This document shows positions 45,143 to 57,700 of a DNA stretch of 64,000 nucleotides, piece after piece. The translations under genes were made by a program, and so were the position numbers. Position 1 is the first letter of the stretch, and every line of letters starts with the position of its first letter. Source of the DNA: Brachycybe producta (lineage: Eukaryota > Arthropoda > Diplopoda > Playtdesmida > Andrognathidae); assembly GCA_036925085.1 (NCBI GenBank), contig JAUPFP010000001.1, positions 13,665,854 through 13,729,853 on the forward strand, given 5' to 3'. The notes below the pieces were generated by a model. The model was not told where the DNA came from. It did no database searches and was given only the letters and a program-made list of their open reading frames with translations.

Positions 45143-46429
45143 ATTGTTGTGGTCAGAGAAGAACCGAAGAACCAAATTCAGCACCCATTACTTGTTATGC
45201 TTGCAGGAAAATTGGTCACTATGCTAGAGATTGTAGACAGAAAATGAAACAAAGGAGACAAGGGATACAAAATCAAGAAGGGAGAAGGGCAGAAAACTAA
45301 TAGCTCCTCCACAGATTTATATGCGTCAATAGGAGAGATCGTATGCAAAATGCATCACACTAAACATTATAGAGACTAGACAAAGTCCCATCTTCTTAGC
45401 TCAGTCTAAAAATAATCTTATCAAAATTTTATATGACACAGGAGTGAAAATATCAGTTATAAAAAAAACTTTATTCAAGAAGACAAAGAGATAAAGTCTA
45501 AAAAGTATAAGGACCATAACAGATCACTCTAATGTTATAATTACGACTGCAAACGGTACACCTTTTCCTACAACAGGATTATATGAAATACCTATTAGAA
45601 TTATAGCAAATAAAAGTGGAATTGGTACCCTTATATGTAAGTTTAGAAGAATTGCCAAAGAAATGTCAAATGATTTTCGGCATTGATGTGATTAAACAGT
45701 TGCAACTAACATACGACCCTACACTTGACGTTATTAACTACAAAGGAAAACAAGTAAAAACTCAAAACAATGAAAAGATGAACATGATAAATTTGATGCA
45801 AAAACAGAAAAATAAAAAGTGGATTACGGAACTAATAGAGAAAGTAGAAGATAAATATAAAAATAAATTAGCAGAATTTTTAAACAAAAATGCCGATGTG
45901 TTTGCAGGATCGCTTAAAGAACTCAAGCCAACACCACTTGTTAAACAAGAAATTCACATGGTGGATCAGGTGCCAGTCTTTTTACGACCCTATAAGTTGC
46001 CGCAAAAATCAGAAGAAATAATGAAAGATAAAATTAATGAGGTATTAGATGCTGAAATTATTAGAAAGTCTATGAGTCCTTATTCAGCTCCATGTATGTT
46101 AGTTGGAAAACCCGATGGGGACAAAGACTTGTCATAGACTATAGAGCATTAAATTTAAAAGTTGTCAGTGATAAATACCCATTACCAGAGCTTCTAAGTG
46201 TAAGTAATCAGTTAAGAAAAGCAGTTTATTTTTCTACCCTTGATTTAGCTAGTGGATTCTATCAGATAGCTGTTAAAGAAGAGGATAAAGCTAAAACTGG
46301 GTTTAGTACACCATTTGGCTATTATGAATTCAACAGATGCCCAATGGGACTAAAAACCTCTACAAGCATATATCAAAGCCTTATGGACACTGTATAAAGT
46401 GACTTAAAAGGTAAAAATTTTTTTGTGTA
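45143..46429 (+). pseudogene. Gypsy-type gag-pol relic, zinc knuckle to mid-RT (element E)
   Basis: The order is a zinc knuckle (CYACRKIGHYARDC, 45187-45230), a protease with the active-site triad DTG (LYDTGVKISVI, about 45430), and a linker with IFGIDVIKQLQL. Reverse transcriptase follows with EIIRKSMSPYSAPCMLV, a frame change near 46120, then VIDYRALNLKVVSDKYPLP and FSTLDLASGFYQI. The frame stops at 46397 and the text ends at KNFFVYI, directly before the place of the catalytic Y-x-D-D, where an inverted-repeat element starts. The zinc knuckle has C-x2-C-x4-H-x4-C spacing. This AT-rich element differs in base composition from elements A-D. Confidence 0.8.
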
Positions 46430-48630
46430 CATTAGGGTGGTCGCAAAAAATCAATGTTCAAAATTTTTATGGGGGACACTCCCAAAAATTGCGATTTGGT
46501 AAGAAAATGAGGTTCCCAAAGTTTCAGGTCAATTGGATAACGTTAACCCGTGCCCCATCGACCTTGAAGTTACGATTTTAGGTAGTTTTTGTTAAAAAAA
46601 TCTCGGTAATTCTCTTATAAAATGAAAACTATTTGTCCTAGAGACCTGATCATTGTCTCATTTTATTGACAATGTTATTGCCCACAATTAGGTACGGATC
46701 ATAGATTTGAAAATACTACGCAATTTTCAGGGCCGGTCGTGTTCCACGTTTCCAAATGAATGGTATTGTCAAGTGTTTCAAAGTTTGTTTTATAATATGT
46801 GCCAAGTCAAACTGAGTGTCAAAGAAGCTTCAAAACTTACTGTCCAAGAAGTATTAATTTTCTGGGAGAAATCTAAGATTCCAACCAGACACTTAAAAGA
46901 TTGCATTGCAAAGCTTGAAAAACTCTACAAACAGTGGAGAAAACTGCTAAAAAATGCTGGCAGAACTTCAAGTGCAGCTCAAAATAAAAAGGTGGAAGCC
47001 TTCAAAAGTCAACCCTCGATGACCTTTTCGATATTGCTCATCAGGACGCACTCATCAATACTAATGAAGAAGACATGGCATTTTTGTTACTCCAGAGACA
47101 AAAGGGACGTCCTGGGCTCTACCACTGGCCCTCAACCAGATATTTTTAAAAAATGTCAAGCTGCGTGGTCTAAGATAGAAAAAAAAACACAAAAGTGGCA
47201 TTGAGGATAAAAATGTTAAAAACAAAATAAATAATCCTGAAGAGATTTCAAGCTTTCTGTTAGCACAACTAGAACAGCAGCAGCCCAGGGATATTAAGTC
47301 TTAGTTTTTTGGGATGTACTACTGAAGAAGAAATTTTTTTCAGGGCACCTGGTGCCATTCATCATGCTAGGTGGATGGCCAAAGTTTCCATTAAATGATG
47401 TGGAAAAGAATGCAATAGGTCAAATTTGTTTGTTTATTATCAATGTTTATGTGAGAGCTTGGTTTAATGCCCCCAAGGCGGCCATGGCTCCGAACCAAGA
47501 TTTGCAACTGTTAAAATCATTTATAAATTATAAAAAAATTGATAAAGAGGTATCAGAAAAAGTACTAGGCAAAATTATAAATCACCAGTGGTATCAAAAT
47601 CCAGAACAAGTGGCATTTGGATTTTTCGATGAAACTTTGAAGAAAGAAATTAGGAAAAAATGGCTTTAAAATTATTATCTTTTCGAGACCAGGAGGACGA
47701 AAATGAATTACATGACAGAAATGTAAGAGCACAAATCAGCATTGAAGAAGCACATTCGTTGTTGAACAAGGAAATAGATTTTTTCATTTCTCCTCAAACT
47801 TTTGATTTTTTTAAACGTTTCAAAATTACAACTTCTTTCTTGAAAATTGATCCAGGTGTTTGGTTTGAAAACCCTGATTAATTGAAAGGTAAAATGATAG
47901 TAGAAAAATTAAAGGTTGTAAATGACACAACAGAGAGGGGTGTCAAATTGATCCAAGATTTTAATTCATGTATTACCAAAAACGAAGAACAACGCCAGTA
48001 TTTGTTACAAGTCGTAGCAGAATGTAGGAAACTTTACCCCGATACTGCAAAAGCCACCCTCTCTAAGCTTCTCCCTGATGTTTAAATTATGTAAAATTTA
48101 AGTAAATGTCATTTCTTTTATGTTGTTTTTTAATTGGTACAATATACTTTAATACTCTTTTTTGTAATACATCTATCTTATAATACATCAGCATTTTTTT
48201 CGTGAATTAAATTTGTTGTAACTTACTCGCATTTGTATTCTTCTCCTCATTTCCTCTTGGGGCGGGAAATTTTCTATGAAAACATGTTCAGTACGTGACA
48301 TGAACTGTTTTTCGATTTAAACAATAAAACAAATTCAGTAAGATTATGATCAGAGATATTCACGTCTAGAGATGATCTTGAGCGTGTTCAGAAAATGTCG
48401 ATTTTGGGGATCTGGAACACAACCGGCCCTAAAAATTGCCTAATATCTTCAAATCTATGATCCGTACCTAAAACATGGTTGAGGTGATGTTTGTGGGCAA
48501 TAACATTGTCAATAAAATGAGACCATGATCAGGTCTCTAGGATAAATAGTTTTCATTTTATAAGAGAATAACCGAGATTTTTTAACAAAAACTACCTAAA
48601 ATCGTAACTTCAAGGTCGATGAGGCACGGG
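46430..48630. mobile_element. Inverted-repeat element with ~200-bp arms
   Basis: The arm at 46547-46747 (CCCGTGCCCCATCGACCTTG … GGGCCGGTCGTGTTCC) returns inverted at 48413-48630 with about 95% identity and one 20-base insertion. The left end extends to AGGGTGGTCGCAAAAAATC at 46430; the matching 115 bases are missing on the right. The element interrupts reverse transcriptase of element E. It encloses a plus-strand gene relic. Confidence 0.65.
46707..48085 (+). pseudogene. Gene relic inside the 46.4-48.6 kb inverted-repeat element
   Basis: Pieces at 46707-47204, 47352-47669, 47660-47881 and 47882-48085 follow one another in changing frames. The first has KDCIAKLEKLYKQWRKLLK and a shifted DDLFDIAHQDALI; the second GGWPKFPLNDVEKNAIGQIC; the third SLLNKEIDFFIS; the last VVNDTTERGVKLIQDFN. 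The text belongs to an uncharacterised repeat-borne gene family I recognise from arthropod and cnidarian genomes. No DDE motif was identified, so a transposase function is not claimed. Confidence 0.45.
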
Positions 48631-48849
48631 GTCTTGCGTTGAATAGACAAAAGTAAAACCCAGATAAAGCTGGTTGACACTGGACGTGTTTGCACATTTC
48701 CCTCTGTCTGCCCACTCCCATCCTTCCCTTTGTTGTCTTTCCTCCTACAGAGTGCCTCTTGACTTAGTGCTGTACACATGTTGTTCTTTGTTTTATCTGA
48801 AGTGGCAAGTTTTTCATTTTTGATTTTGTGCTGTTAATTTACGACGGCT

Positions 48850-50455
48850 TCTAGAGGATGTGTTACTTCATCCGATTGTTTCTGCTACATTTGTGGTAAC
48901 TACATAGTTAAAAAGCAACAAAGAAATATTTCCGATTTCGTTAAAAAGTTTACTTGGCTTACTTTGGCATGAAGTTAGGTGATCAAGATAAAACTTGCCC
49001 CCCCACAATGTCTACTCAGTTTGTGATGAGGAATTAAGGCAGTGGAGTCAAGGTAAAAAACAATCATTTCATTTTGGCATTCCCATGGTGTGGAGGGAAC
49101 CAAGAAATCAAAAACAGCGATGACTGTTATTTTTGTTCGTGCAATGTGCAAGGTTTCAACTTAAAAAATAAAAAACATATCTTATCCTAACATCCCATCA
49201 GCAATCCGCCCCATTCCGCATGGGCCTACTATACCGATACCTTCCCCACCAGATACTCTAGATAATGTTTTACATGAGCCAGACACAATGTCTCCACCGT
49301 GTGGTAGTGATGAAGACAGTGACAGTTACGATCCTGGTACAAGCGAGCCAATAAATTTCACTCAATCTGAATTGAATGATTTGGTCAGAGACTTAGGTCT
49401 TCCAAAGACTTCAGCAGAAGTTTTAGGATCAAGATTGAAGGAAAAAAATCTGTTGGATTCTGGTACGTCTTTTTCGTGGAACAGAGAAAAAGAGTTTGTC
49501 TCATATTTTTCTCAAGAAGGTGACCTAGTTTATTGTAACAATGTCCCTGGAGTTATGGAACGTTTTCATTTTGACTATGTACCAGAAGATTGGAGACTTT
49601 TCATCGATTCCTCAAAAAGAAGCTTCAAAGCGGTACTCCAACACAACAGTAACAAGTATGCTTCAGTACCTGTTGGTCATTCTGTTCATTTGAAGGAAAC
49701 ATGAAAATATTGAGCTGGTAGTCAACAAACTTTGCTATTCAAGCCATAAATGGATGATTTGTGGTGACTTAAAAGTCATTTCAATGTTGCTTGGTCAACA
49801 GAGTGGTTACACAAAGTATCCATGTTTCCTCTGTGAATGGGATAACCGTGACAGAAAACAACATTATATAAAGAAAGAATGGCCTGTTAGAAAAAACTTG
49901 GAGGCTGGTACAAAAATATTTAAAGAAAGAGTCTTGTAGACCCAAAAAAGTTCTGTTTCCTCCCCTTCACATCAAATTGGGTCTAATGAAACAATTTGTT
50001 AAAGCATTACCAAAGGAAAGAGAATGTTTTAGATATCTTTGTGAGCAGTTTCCTGGTTTATCTGAGACGAAGTTAAAAGAAGGAGTGTTTGTTGGACCTG
50101 ACATCTGAAGACTGATGAAGGATGGCAACTTTAAGACAAAAATGGACCCGAAAGAAAAAGTAGCATGGGTATCTTTTAAACCTGTTGTAACCGGTTTCCT
50201 TGGGAACAAAAAGGACCCAAACTACAAGCCCATGGTGCCAAATATGTTGAAAAGCTTCAAGAATTTAGGCTGTAATAAGAGCCTAAAAGTACATTTTCTC
50301 CACTCGCAATTGAAAAGCAATATCAAGAAAGGTGGAATGTTAATATGATAGCGGACTGTTGCTGGATGCTGAAAAGGAACGATCCTCAGCAAGCCTACAA
50401 CAGAAAAAGCACAAAAAGAAGTTTTGATTGGAAGCAAAAACGATACTACATTCCA
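48850..50455 (+). pseudogene. Second repeat-family gene relic (unknown function)
   Basis: Frame-shifted text starts near 48860 with a C-x2-C pair (CYICGN) and QQRNISDFVKK. A large open piece lies at 49288-49704 (NFTQSELNDLVRDLGLPK, FIDSSKRSFKAVLQHN, PVGHSVHLKE). It continues at 49754-49939 (MICGDLKVISMLLGQQSGY, KYPCFLCEWDNRD) and onward to 50455. This is a well-known but uncharacterised protein family spread by transposons in invertebrates. Stops after 49700 and 49940 show decay. It has no visible terminal repeats of its own. Confidence 0.45.
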
Positions 50456-52789
50456 TTTTATTAATTTTGTGTTGATTTAATGAAAAATGTTGTATTGCAT
50501 ATGATTTTAATAAATTTATAATAATTAGCTAACTATTCCTAAAATACATCCACGTTTTGTGAAAAAACCTTACGTGATAGACAAAAATGGGTTTCATTTT
50601 TGAATTCAGCACTAAAAACACATAAGAATAAGTGACTAAAGGCAAAACAATGTTTAAAAAATATTGTTTTGCAGACCTGTGTAATCAATCCAAGCTGACC
50701 AATTAGAGACTAGAATAGAGTGAAAATCTACAATTTTAGTCAGTAAATTTTAGATTTTAGAGCAGAGTGCGGCAGACTCTCAAGGAGTGTTGAAATGAAC
50801 AGGGAACTACAGTTGTAAGTCACAGTTGAGATTTATCCATACACTAGATTTCTATGAAAACCAAGTATATGTATTTGGTCCAACAAAGACATTTTCAGAA
50901 CTTCGAAAATTGTTATATTACAAACAATTTTCAGAACTTAGAAATTTTTTGCGTTTAACATTTTCAGAACTTAGAAAATTTTTGCATTGCAAACATTGTT
51001 CAGAACTTAGAAGAATTATGCATTGATTCTGTTCTTGTGTGTGGTTTGCAATAATTCTAATCTTGTATATTTAATTTATAAATCTTATTCTATGCACTTT
51101 TGGGTCTTTACATATTTTTGAGTTAAAAATCAGTCTGTAAAATGCAAAATCTTTAATCCAAATAGTTGTTCCCTACGTACAATAAATATTGCCAATTTAC
51201 AATTTCCATCGTGTCCGAGTGATGATTAGAGTTGATGTTGAGTTGAAATCGTCAGATCAAGTGCCAAAATTAAGTGAAAGTGCTATCACAAAACAATTGC
51301 CAAAATCATCAAGCTGTGGAAGTGCTAAAATCAAAACCTGGAATCAAGACCACAACCAATAACCAACTACTGGGTACCAGCAGCAAGAAAGGTAAGACAA
51401 AAACTCAATATATTTTCCTTTAATATAAGGCCATCTCTTATCCAATACCTTAATAACAACAAAAAAACAAAGGGCACAGAACTCTTAAAACAAGGATTAC
51501 TTCCCCCTTTAAAACTAGTAATAGTTTGGGAAAAGAACCAATCTGTAAGCTCCACTCATTCCCCTTTCCCAAAAAATCTTAATTTTAAAATCAAGGGCCA
51601 AAGCGTGGGGGTTAACAAATAACACTTATCACTTAAGTGTGATAAGAGTCGATTGTTTGTGCCCTGAGAATCTGTCTTGTGGATTCTCAGGGTATATAAA
51701 GAGTAATATTTTTTTGTTTGGGACCGATTTCTAAAACACCGAACCTATGCCCAATTTTGGCTAGGTTCTTTTCATTAACTTTACAAAGCGTTATTATTTC
51801 TACGTGTTGTGATTTTCATATCAAGTTTTCTATTTCGCTTACTATATTTGTCTACAAAATAAACTTCTATTTTACATTTAAACTTAAACAGTGGTGTTTA
51901 ATTATTTGTAACTTAAATTCCGCGATTGTGCATTTCATCATTCCATTGCATCCCTTCACCCATTTGGATACTTCAAGTCCCAAAACAGGTGCAATAATGC
52001 AATACCAGATTGTAAGTATATTCACACTATTTTCAGGGGCAAATTTATGGACGAAAGTCGGAGAGATACAAAGACAAAAGTTTCTCAAGACTGTGAAAGT
52101 CTTTAGCCAGAGACTAGTGAGGACATTAAATAGACGTTATATTGGTCTAGTCCTCCTGGGCTAGTAGAATTAGTGACCTACCAACTCACTATTAATACGA
52201 GTGTAAACTTGCTCGTATCATTTAAAAGTGCAGATTCTGAAAAAGGTCCATCACACTATGACCCCATAATATGGAGAAATTTGCTCTATGGCCGTTTCCC
52301 CACAAACAAATCTTTCGCTATTCCTTTAATGACATACATTATAGGACCTTATACAGTGGCACCAACTGCAACCATAAAATTCATTATAATCGACTGTTTC
52401 ACCTAATGGCTCTAGCTGGCTGTTAAAATTATCTGTATTGGTGTTACATCATGTGGCTTACAACCCAATTCTTTTCTTTTGCAATTGTATACAAAGCCAT
52501 TTATAATGTTAGCCTTAGCATTTTTTTACTTTAAGCACTTTTTAGATTAAAAAAGGAGGTTAAAATGAAATAAAAGAGTATAGTTAAAGTGAATTATCAG
52601 CTTCAACTTCTACCTCTGGACTCCTACTGTACCGACCCTAGTGTCCCTGGTACTCGAGTATCAACACAGCTACCAATAGAGTGAAAGACTCGGGTATCAA
52701 CACTCACTAGACACATTCAAATAGCAACCCACGTAGCTCCAGAGGACCATACAAATGAGTGTTACAGGTTATTACATAATCTAAATGAA
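50456..52789. other. AT-rich DNA without a gene
   Basis: It includes a short tandem repeat at 50885-51025, a possible TATA-bearing stretch near 51690 (GGGTATATAAAGAG) after TTCTCAGGG inverted-repeat text, and two copies of ACTCGGGTATCAACAC-like text at 52650-52710. ORFs at 51718-52164 and 52173-52406 show no family features. Confidence 0.4.
50885..51025 (+). repeat. Short tandem repeat, four degenerate copies
   Basis: TTTTCAGAACTTAGAAAATT-like units recur four times at 33-39 bp spacing. In one frame they read FSELRKLL, FSELRNFL, FSELRKFL and CSELRRIM. Confidence 0.7.
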
Positions 52790-53290
52790 TAATGAGGACT
52801 ACAAAACAGAAGTTTGAAATAATATCCTATAGAGAATGTTATTTCAATATATCTGGATCACCCAAAGAATCAAATGTCGAGGGTAAAATTATTGGGAATG
52901 GATGCATTCAAAATTGAGGATGGTATGATTCATTAAATTTACTAATCGTGTCATTCCGTCATTATGGTCAGTGCATAGTAATCAGATAATATGAGTAGAA
53001 AATCACAACAAGTAATTATAAATCCTGAATGCAATGTATCTGGCACAATTCATATAATGTTCATATTTAAAGGTAGTATGATAGAAAACAAATTCCATGT
53101 AGAAGGTAAAAAACATTTGCCACAAAAATGACATAATGTGTTATGAATTTTTATATAATCTACATCTACAATGTATGCCATCTTATTTAACCTATTCAAT
53201 TATTATTATTAACCAGTATATGGTAATATTATACATGTATGTTAAAACAGAGAAAATGGGGATAAGAAAATTAATATAATTATTGGTTAG
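52790..53290 (+). pseudogene. Second, more decayed copy of the envelope-like gene
   Basis: The segment from about 52815 matches 2645 onward at DNA level (ATATCCTATAGAGAATGTTA) and at protein level. The piece beginning at 52991 starts MSRKSQQVIINPE and continues GTIHIMFIFKG, parallel to GTIHIIFILKQ in the first copy. Stops and frame changes are frequent after 53100, and only the region up to the first membrane segment can be followed. No LTR is seen beside it. Confidence 0.45.
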
Positions 53291-53939
53291 AAGAACAGGA
53301 ATATTTAAGATTGATAAGGTAACATAACACTGACTACTCATTTGTTTTAAGTACCAAATGTCTCACTCTTATGACAAGTGCTGAAGTGTTAATTGAAATG
53401 TGTAAATAAAAGATTGGAACATTGTCTCACACAACTTGGAACTTAGTGTATTCATAAAAAATTGGAACATCAGTAGCCTTCAGATGCTAGAACAGTGAAT
53501 CGAAAATTTCTTTAGAAAATGAGAATAACTCTTTGATTACTTGGATCTTGGTTTAACACTGTGGGAGAACATTTCATTAGAGCTAATGAACTTTTGGGAG
53601 ACTGGACAACTTGATGAAATATTATTATTTTGAATACACGGTGCAATATTGAGGTAATTTGTCAATCGAACACAATTGACGATTTAAACAGGTGCAGTTT
53701 TCAGGGAATCAGCCAATTAAAAATAAGATAAAATGAAAATTTTGAAATTTAAGTTAATACATTTGAGAAGACAGTGGCAGTTCTGCTGGGGAAGTATGTG
53801 GGCAGTATGTGTCTGAGAAGTAACAGGGTGCTAAAAATGCTGTGGTAAAAAGAATTTTTGTAGAACTTGTGTTCTGAAACAAAAAAGTGAAGCACCAGCA
53901 ATCAACAAAGGAAAACTACCCACCAGTAACAGGTAGGAC
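53291..53939. other. No gene seen
   Basis: AT-rich sequence between the envelope relic and an AT microsatellite; no supported ORF or repeat. Confidence 0.5.
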
Positions 53940-54059
53940 AAACGAAAACAAAAACATATACATATATACATACACAAAACATATAGATATACATACATTT
54001 ATATATACATGCATATATAAATATATGTATATATATAAAAATATATTTATATATATATA
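53940..54059. repeat. AT/ATAC microsatellite, insertion site of element A
   Basis: ATATACAT-type units grade into a pure AT run that ends exactly at the LTR of element A. The same kind of AT run resumes at 63391 after the 3' LTR. Confidence 0.9.
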
Positions 54060-54207
54060 TGTGACGGGGTGATATTTTACTCACCTTTTCCACAAAATGG
54101 AATCGTCCTATCATCAATACACCTCTTGTACTCGCTGAGATGGATAACTATATCCATCTCTCTCTCTGTTTCCTTTCTCTCTTCTGCGTCCGCGTGAGTG
54201 TGATCTA

Positions 54208-54221
54208 TGACGTCACTTCCG
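54208..54221 (+). promoter_or_regulatory. Perfect CRE joined to an ETS site in the LTR
   Basis: TGACGTCACTTCCG combines the palindromic cAMP-response element TGACGTCA with the ETS core, read CGGAAGTGACGTCA on the other strand. It lies about 86 bases before the TATA box and is identical in the 3' LTR. Such composites bind CREB/ATF and ETS factors in animal promoters. Activity here is inferred. Confidence 0.55.
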
Positions 54222-54293
54222 CGGGATTGGAATATTCTGGAGCCTCGTGTTTGGAAACGTCCCCGTAGAATGGGGCGTGGTCAAACACGAGGG

Positions 54294-54300
54294 TATAAAA
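54294..54300 (+). promoter_or_regulatory. TATA box of the LTR
   Basis: TATAAAA in the context GGGTATAAAAGGCGCG, the only good TATA box of this LTR. Transcription would start about 30 bases downstream. Confidence 0.7.
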
Positions 54301-54487
54301 GGCGCGATGTTCAAATCTCGCGGTTCTTTCTTTGCTTATATGACGCTCATGCAGACGCTCTATAAGCCGTCTGCTTTCTGTCCGAGAGGACCGCTTATTT
54401 TCTACCGCCAATTGTAAATATAATCGTTCACCATCCTCTGTACCCTTCCTTCTGAGGAGACACAAACTATCATATGTTTGTTTGCAG

Positions 54488-54493
54488 AATAAA
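54488..54493 (+). terminator. Polyadenylation signal of the LTR
   Basis: AATAAA, followed by a T-rich stretch. In the 3' LTR the same signal would end the element transcript. Confidence 0.65.
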
Positions 54494-54630
54494 TATTTCA
54501 TTTATTCTGCATTTAGTTTCCTTATTCTTCCATCATTTTAACAACGATCGGCCATTTTATTGGGTTGCCTTCCGTGCTCTTTTGTGGCAATTATCTGAGC
54601 CCCAGAATCGAAAACCCGTACTGTCACATT

Positions 54631-54648
54631 TGGTGGAGGTGCGGGGTA
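54631..54648 (+). other. Primer-binding site of element A
   Basis: TGGTGGAGGTGCGGGGTA starts two bases after the LTR end and is identical to the site of element X1. Primer tRNA not identified. Confidence 0.8.
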
Positions 54649-54702
54649 CCCCATAATTTAGCCGCGTTTTTTGAATAATTTGGAAGAAAAGTGTAATTTT
54701 TT

Positions 54703-57700
54703 ATGTATGTAAACAACAACAACACACGCCCCCCAGACGGTGATTCTGTGGGGGAGAGGGTTATTTTTAACCCACGGACTACAAGAAATCCTCTGATTTC
54801 TTTACGACAACCTCAAGAGATGGATCGACATCATCATCCTGAACTTGATACCGGATTTGACACACCTTCCATGGAGGATAATGTGAGTAATCAATTTATT
54901 GAAAGTCAATCTATGACACCACAAAATCTTCAGTTGGGAGGTTCCTCTTCTTTCGGAATTACCGAAAAAATGAGGATGCCTACTGAATTGATATACACAA
55001 CCAGCTGTTCAACATTAACAACTGAACATATCCGACCAAGTTGTGAGTCACTCAGTCTGCATACTTCTTTCGGAATCTCGAATGAAGGAGCAGCTGGGGG
55101 ATTTTTACAACAGGATACACCCACACAAACACCTGTTGAGTCGGCGGAGATGGGGGGGATCGATGTCCCTCTTGCGGCATCCGCATTGATGGTGACATCA
55201 GATTCTTCGTCACCAAGACAGGCTAGACAGAGTGTCTCCTGCCCTCCTTTAACCGTGCAGACTCAGCTTACATCTCACGCACACGAAATAGGGCGGGAAA
55301 ATTCAAATTCTCATTCATTGCCGATACAAACAACACAATCTTTTGGGCGGCAAAATTTGAATTTTTATTCTTTACCATCACAACTAACGTCCAATTTTAG
55401 GCGGGAAAATCTGAATCAACCTCCTATACAACCAATACAAAATTTTTGGCGGGAAAATCTCAATTCTCATCAACCTCCTACACAACCAATACAAAATTTT
55501 TGGCGGGAAAATCTCAACTCTCACCAAACTCCTATACAACCAATGCAAAATTTTTGGCGGGAAAATCTCAATTCTCACCAACTCCCTATGCAACCAATGC
55601 AAAATTTTTGGCGGGAAAATGCAGATACATTGGATCCTATGTCTCGATCCATGGCTACTCAACAGCAGCCAACACAAAATTTTTGGCGGGAAAATTTGGA
55701 CTCAATGAATGAAATGACCAACACTTCATTAATTCAATCCACACAACCAGAAATTTGGCGGGAAAATCAAACGACTGTCCCACATTATATGCTACCTCAG
55801 CGTACACGCTTACCACACACCCAAGCTCAGCGGATTCAACACCACATGACGTCATACTCCCAGTCACAGGATCAGACATCAACTGGGACTGTGCCTATGG
55901 CTGATGGTGGTATCCGTTATCAGCCATGGGGGGGTGTGAGGTCAGGTGAGGGGGGACTCAATACATGCGATGCAACAGCCGGGTTCTCACATTCTCAGCT
56001 TACACATGTGCAGTCTCCGCATTCATCAATGCCGGGACCCCACATGCAGGCACCTACATACACCCAGCCTATGCAGATGCAATCCCAGCCGGGACCACAC
56101 ATACCAGAGTCAATATACACCCAGAATATGCAAATGCAATTCCAGCCGGGACCCCACATGCAAGTTTCCTCATGCACTCAACCTGTGCAAATGCAAACTC
56201 AGCCAGGACCCCACATGCAAGTTTCCTCATGCACTCAACCTGTGCAAATGCAAACTCAGCCGGGACCCCACATGCAAGTTTCCTCATGCACTCAACCTGT
56301 GCAAATGCAAACTCAGCCGGGATCCCACATGCAAGTTTCCTCATGTACCCAGCCTGTGCATGCACAATCTCAGCCGGGACCCCACATACAAGCGCCATCA
56401 TACACTCAGCCTGTGCATGGGCAATCTCAGCCGGGACCCCACATACAAGCACCATCATACACTCAGCCTGTGCATGTGCAATCTCAGCCGGGACCCCACA
56501 TGCAGCCTGTGCATGTGCAGCCTCAGCATTTATCAACGCCGGGTTCCCACAGCCAAGCACCTTGGTGCACCCAGTCTGAGTCGCAGCAACCCTTGGCCCA
56601 TGTCAGAGGGACTGTAGAGGGGGCCGTTTATCACCGGCCGTCAGAGGGTAGACCTGCAGGGGAGGACAGCACGATGGGGAATAGTCAGGGTAGAGGGGGT
56701 TTGCCAATGCGAAACACCAATGAGCTCTCAATAGAAGAACTCAATAAACGGTATGGGCATCGACATCCTTTAGATCACCTCAAGCCATTTACTGGGAGAG
56801 GCCAGGTTACCGCATTCCTGGAAAAGTTTGAGGCCATTGCTGCCTTACATGAATGGACCCCCAATCACCGATATTTCTACATCACAACATGCGTCAAGGA
56901 TGATGCATGGGATTGGTTATCACGTACCAGGCATCGAAATCCTGGACTAGACTGGTGGGGACTCAAAGACAAGATGATGGAAGAGTTTGGCCGACCAGGG
57001 GAGAACCTGTTACTAAGCAAAGATCTAAAGAAGCTTAAGCAGGAGGACGGAGAACCCACACCTAATTTCATCCGGAAATTCCTGAAGGTATCTGAGAAAC
57101 TATACCCGGACATGTCCGACGACTTACGTATAGGTCAGCTACGAGAGGCACTGCATCCCACGATGAGCAGGGCAGTTGAGGCTGCTTCGGGGGCAAACCT
57201 AAAAGCCTTCATAGATTACGCAGTAAACATCGAATGCACATTGTATCTCGCCGGAAAATGGAATTTGAGACGTGAGGAGGATGAAGAGGTGGAGAGATCC
57301 TCAAGTCTGGCACGAAATACCAACCGGACTCATATTTCCCAACGAACACACTCAACCAGCAATAACTCCTCAGACAGTGCAACAGACACCTCCGGTGCTC
57401 CTACCACATGGACCGACCGGACGGGACCCGCTCAGTCGGACCGTGGGGCAAGAGCTGCCCCAAGTGATACCCGAAAAAGACCCGCACCGGATCAAAAGAA
57501 GGTGGATGAGACGAAAGCAAAATGCTTCCGCTGTTATAAGATGGGGCATTTTTCCCGAAACTGCCCGGATCGCAAAAAGGTTAATGAGCTCACGAATGAA
57601 TGTCAAAATGAGGTATACTCAGTCGACATCGTAGTGGCATCTAGTGGCGTGGAGTTGGCAGTCATCTACCTCGGAGACCAAGTCAGCTATGTACCTTTGG

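Larger units (their letters stand above)
54060..54628 (+). repeat. 5' LTR of element A
   Basis: 569 bp from TGTGACGGGGTGATATT to CTGTCACA. The ends form the inverted pair TGTGAC/GTCACA. It contains a CRE/ETS composite site, a TATA box and an AATAAA, in that order. Compared with the 3' LTR it has one G fewer at about 54271 and G instead of A at about 54370. Confidence 0.95.

Noticed and set aside
54301..54325. tRNA B-box-like GTTCAAATCTC in the LTR of element A
   Set aside because: It has no A box at the right distance and lies in a TATA-driven LTR; a chance match is more likely.
56069..56560. Minus-strand and other-frame ORFs over the 57-bp gag repeat
   Set aside because: Shadows of the 1007-codon gag frame; the repeat length divisible by three keeps them open.
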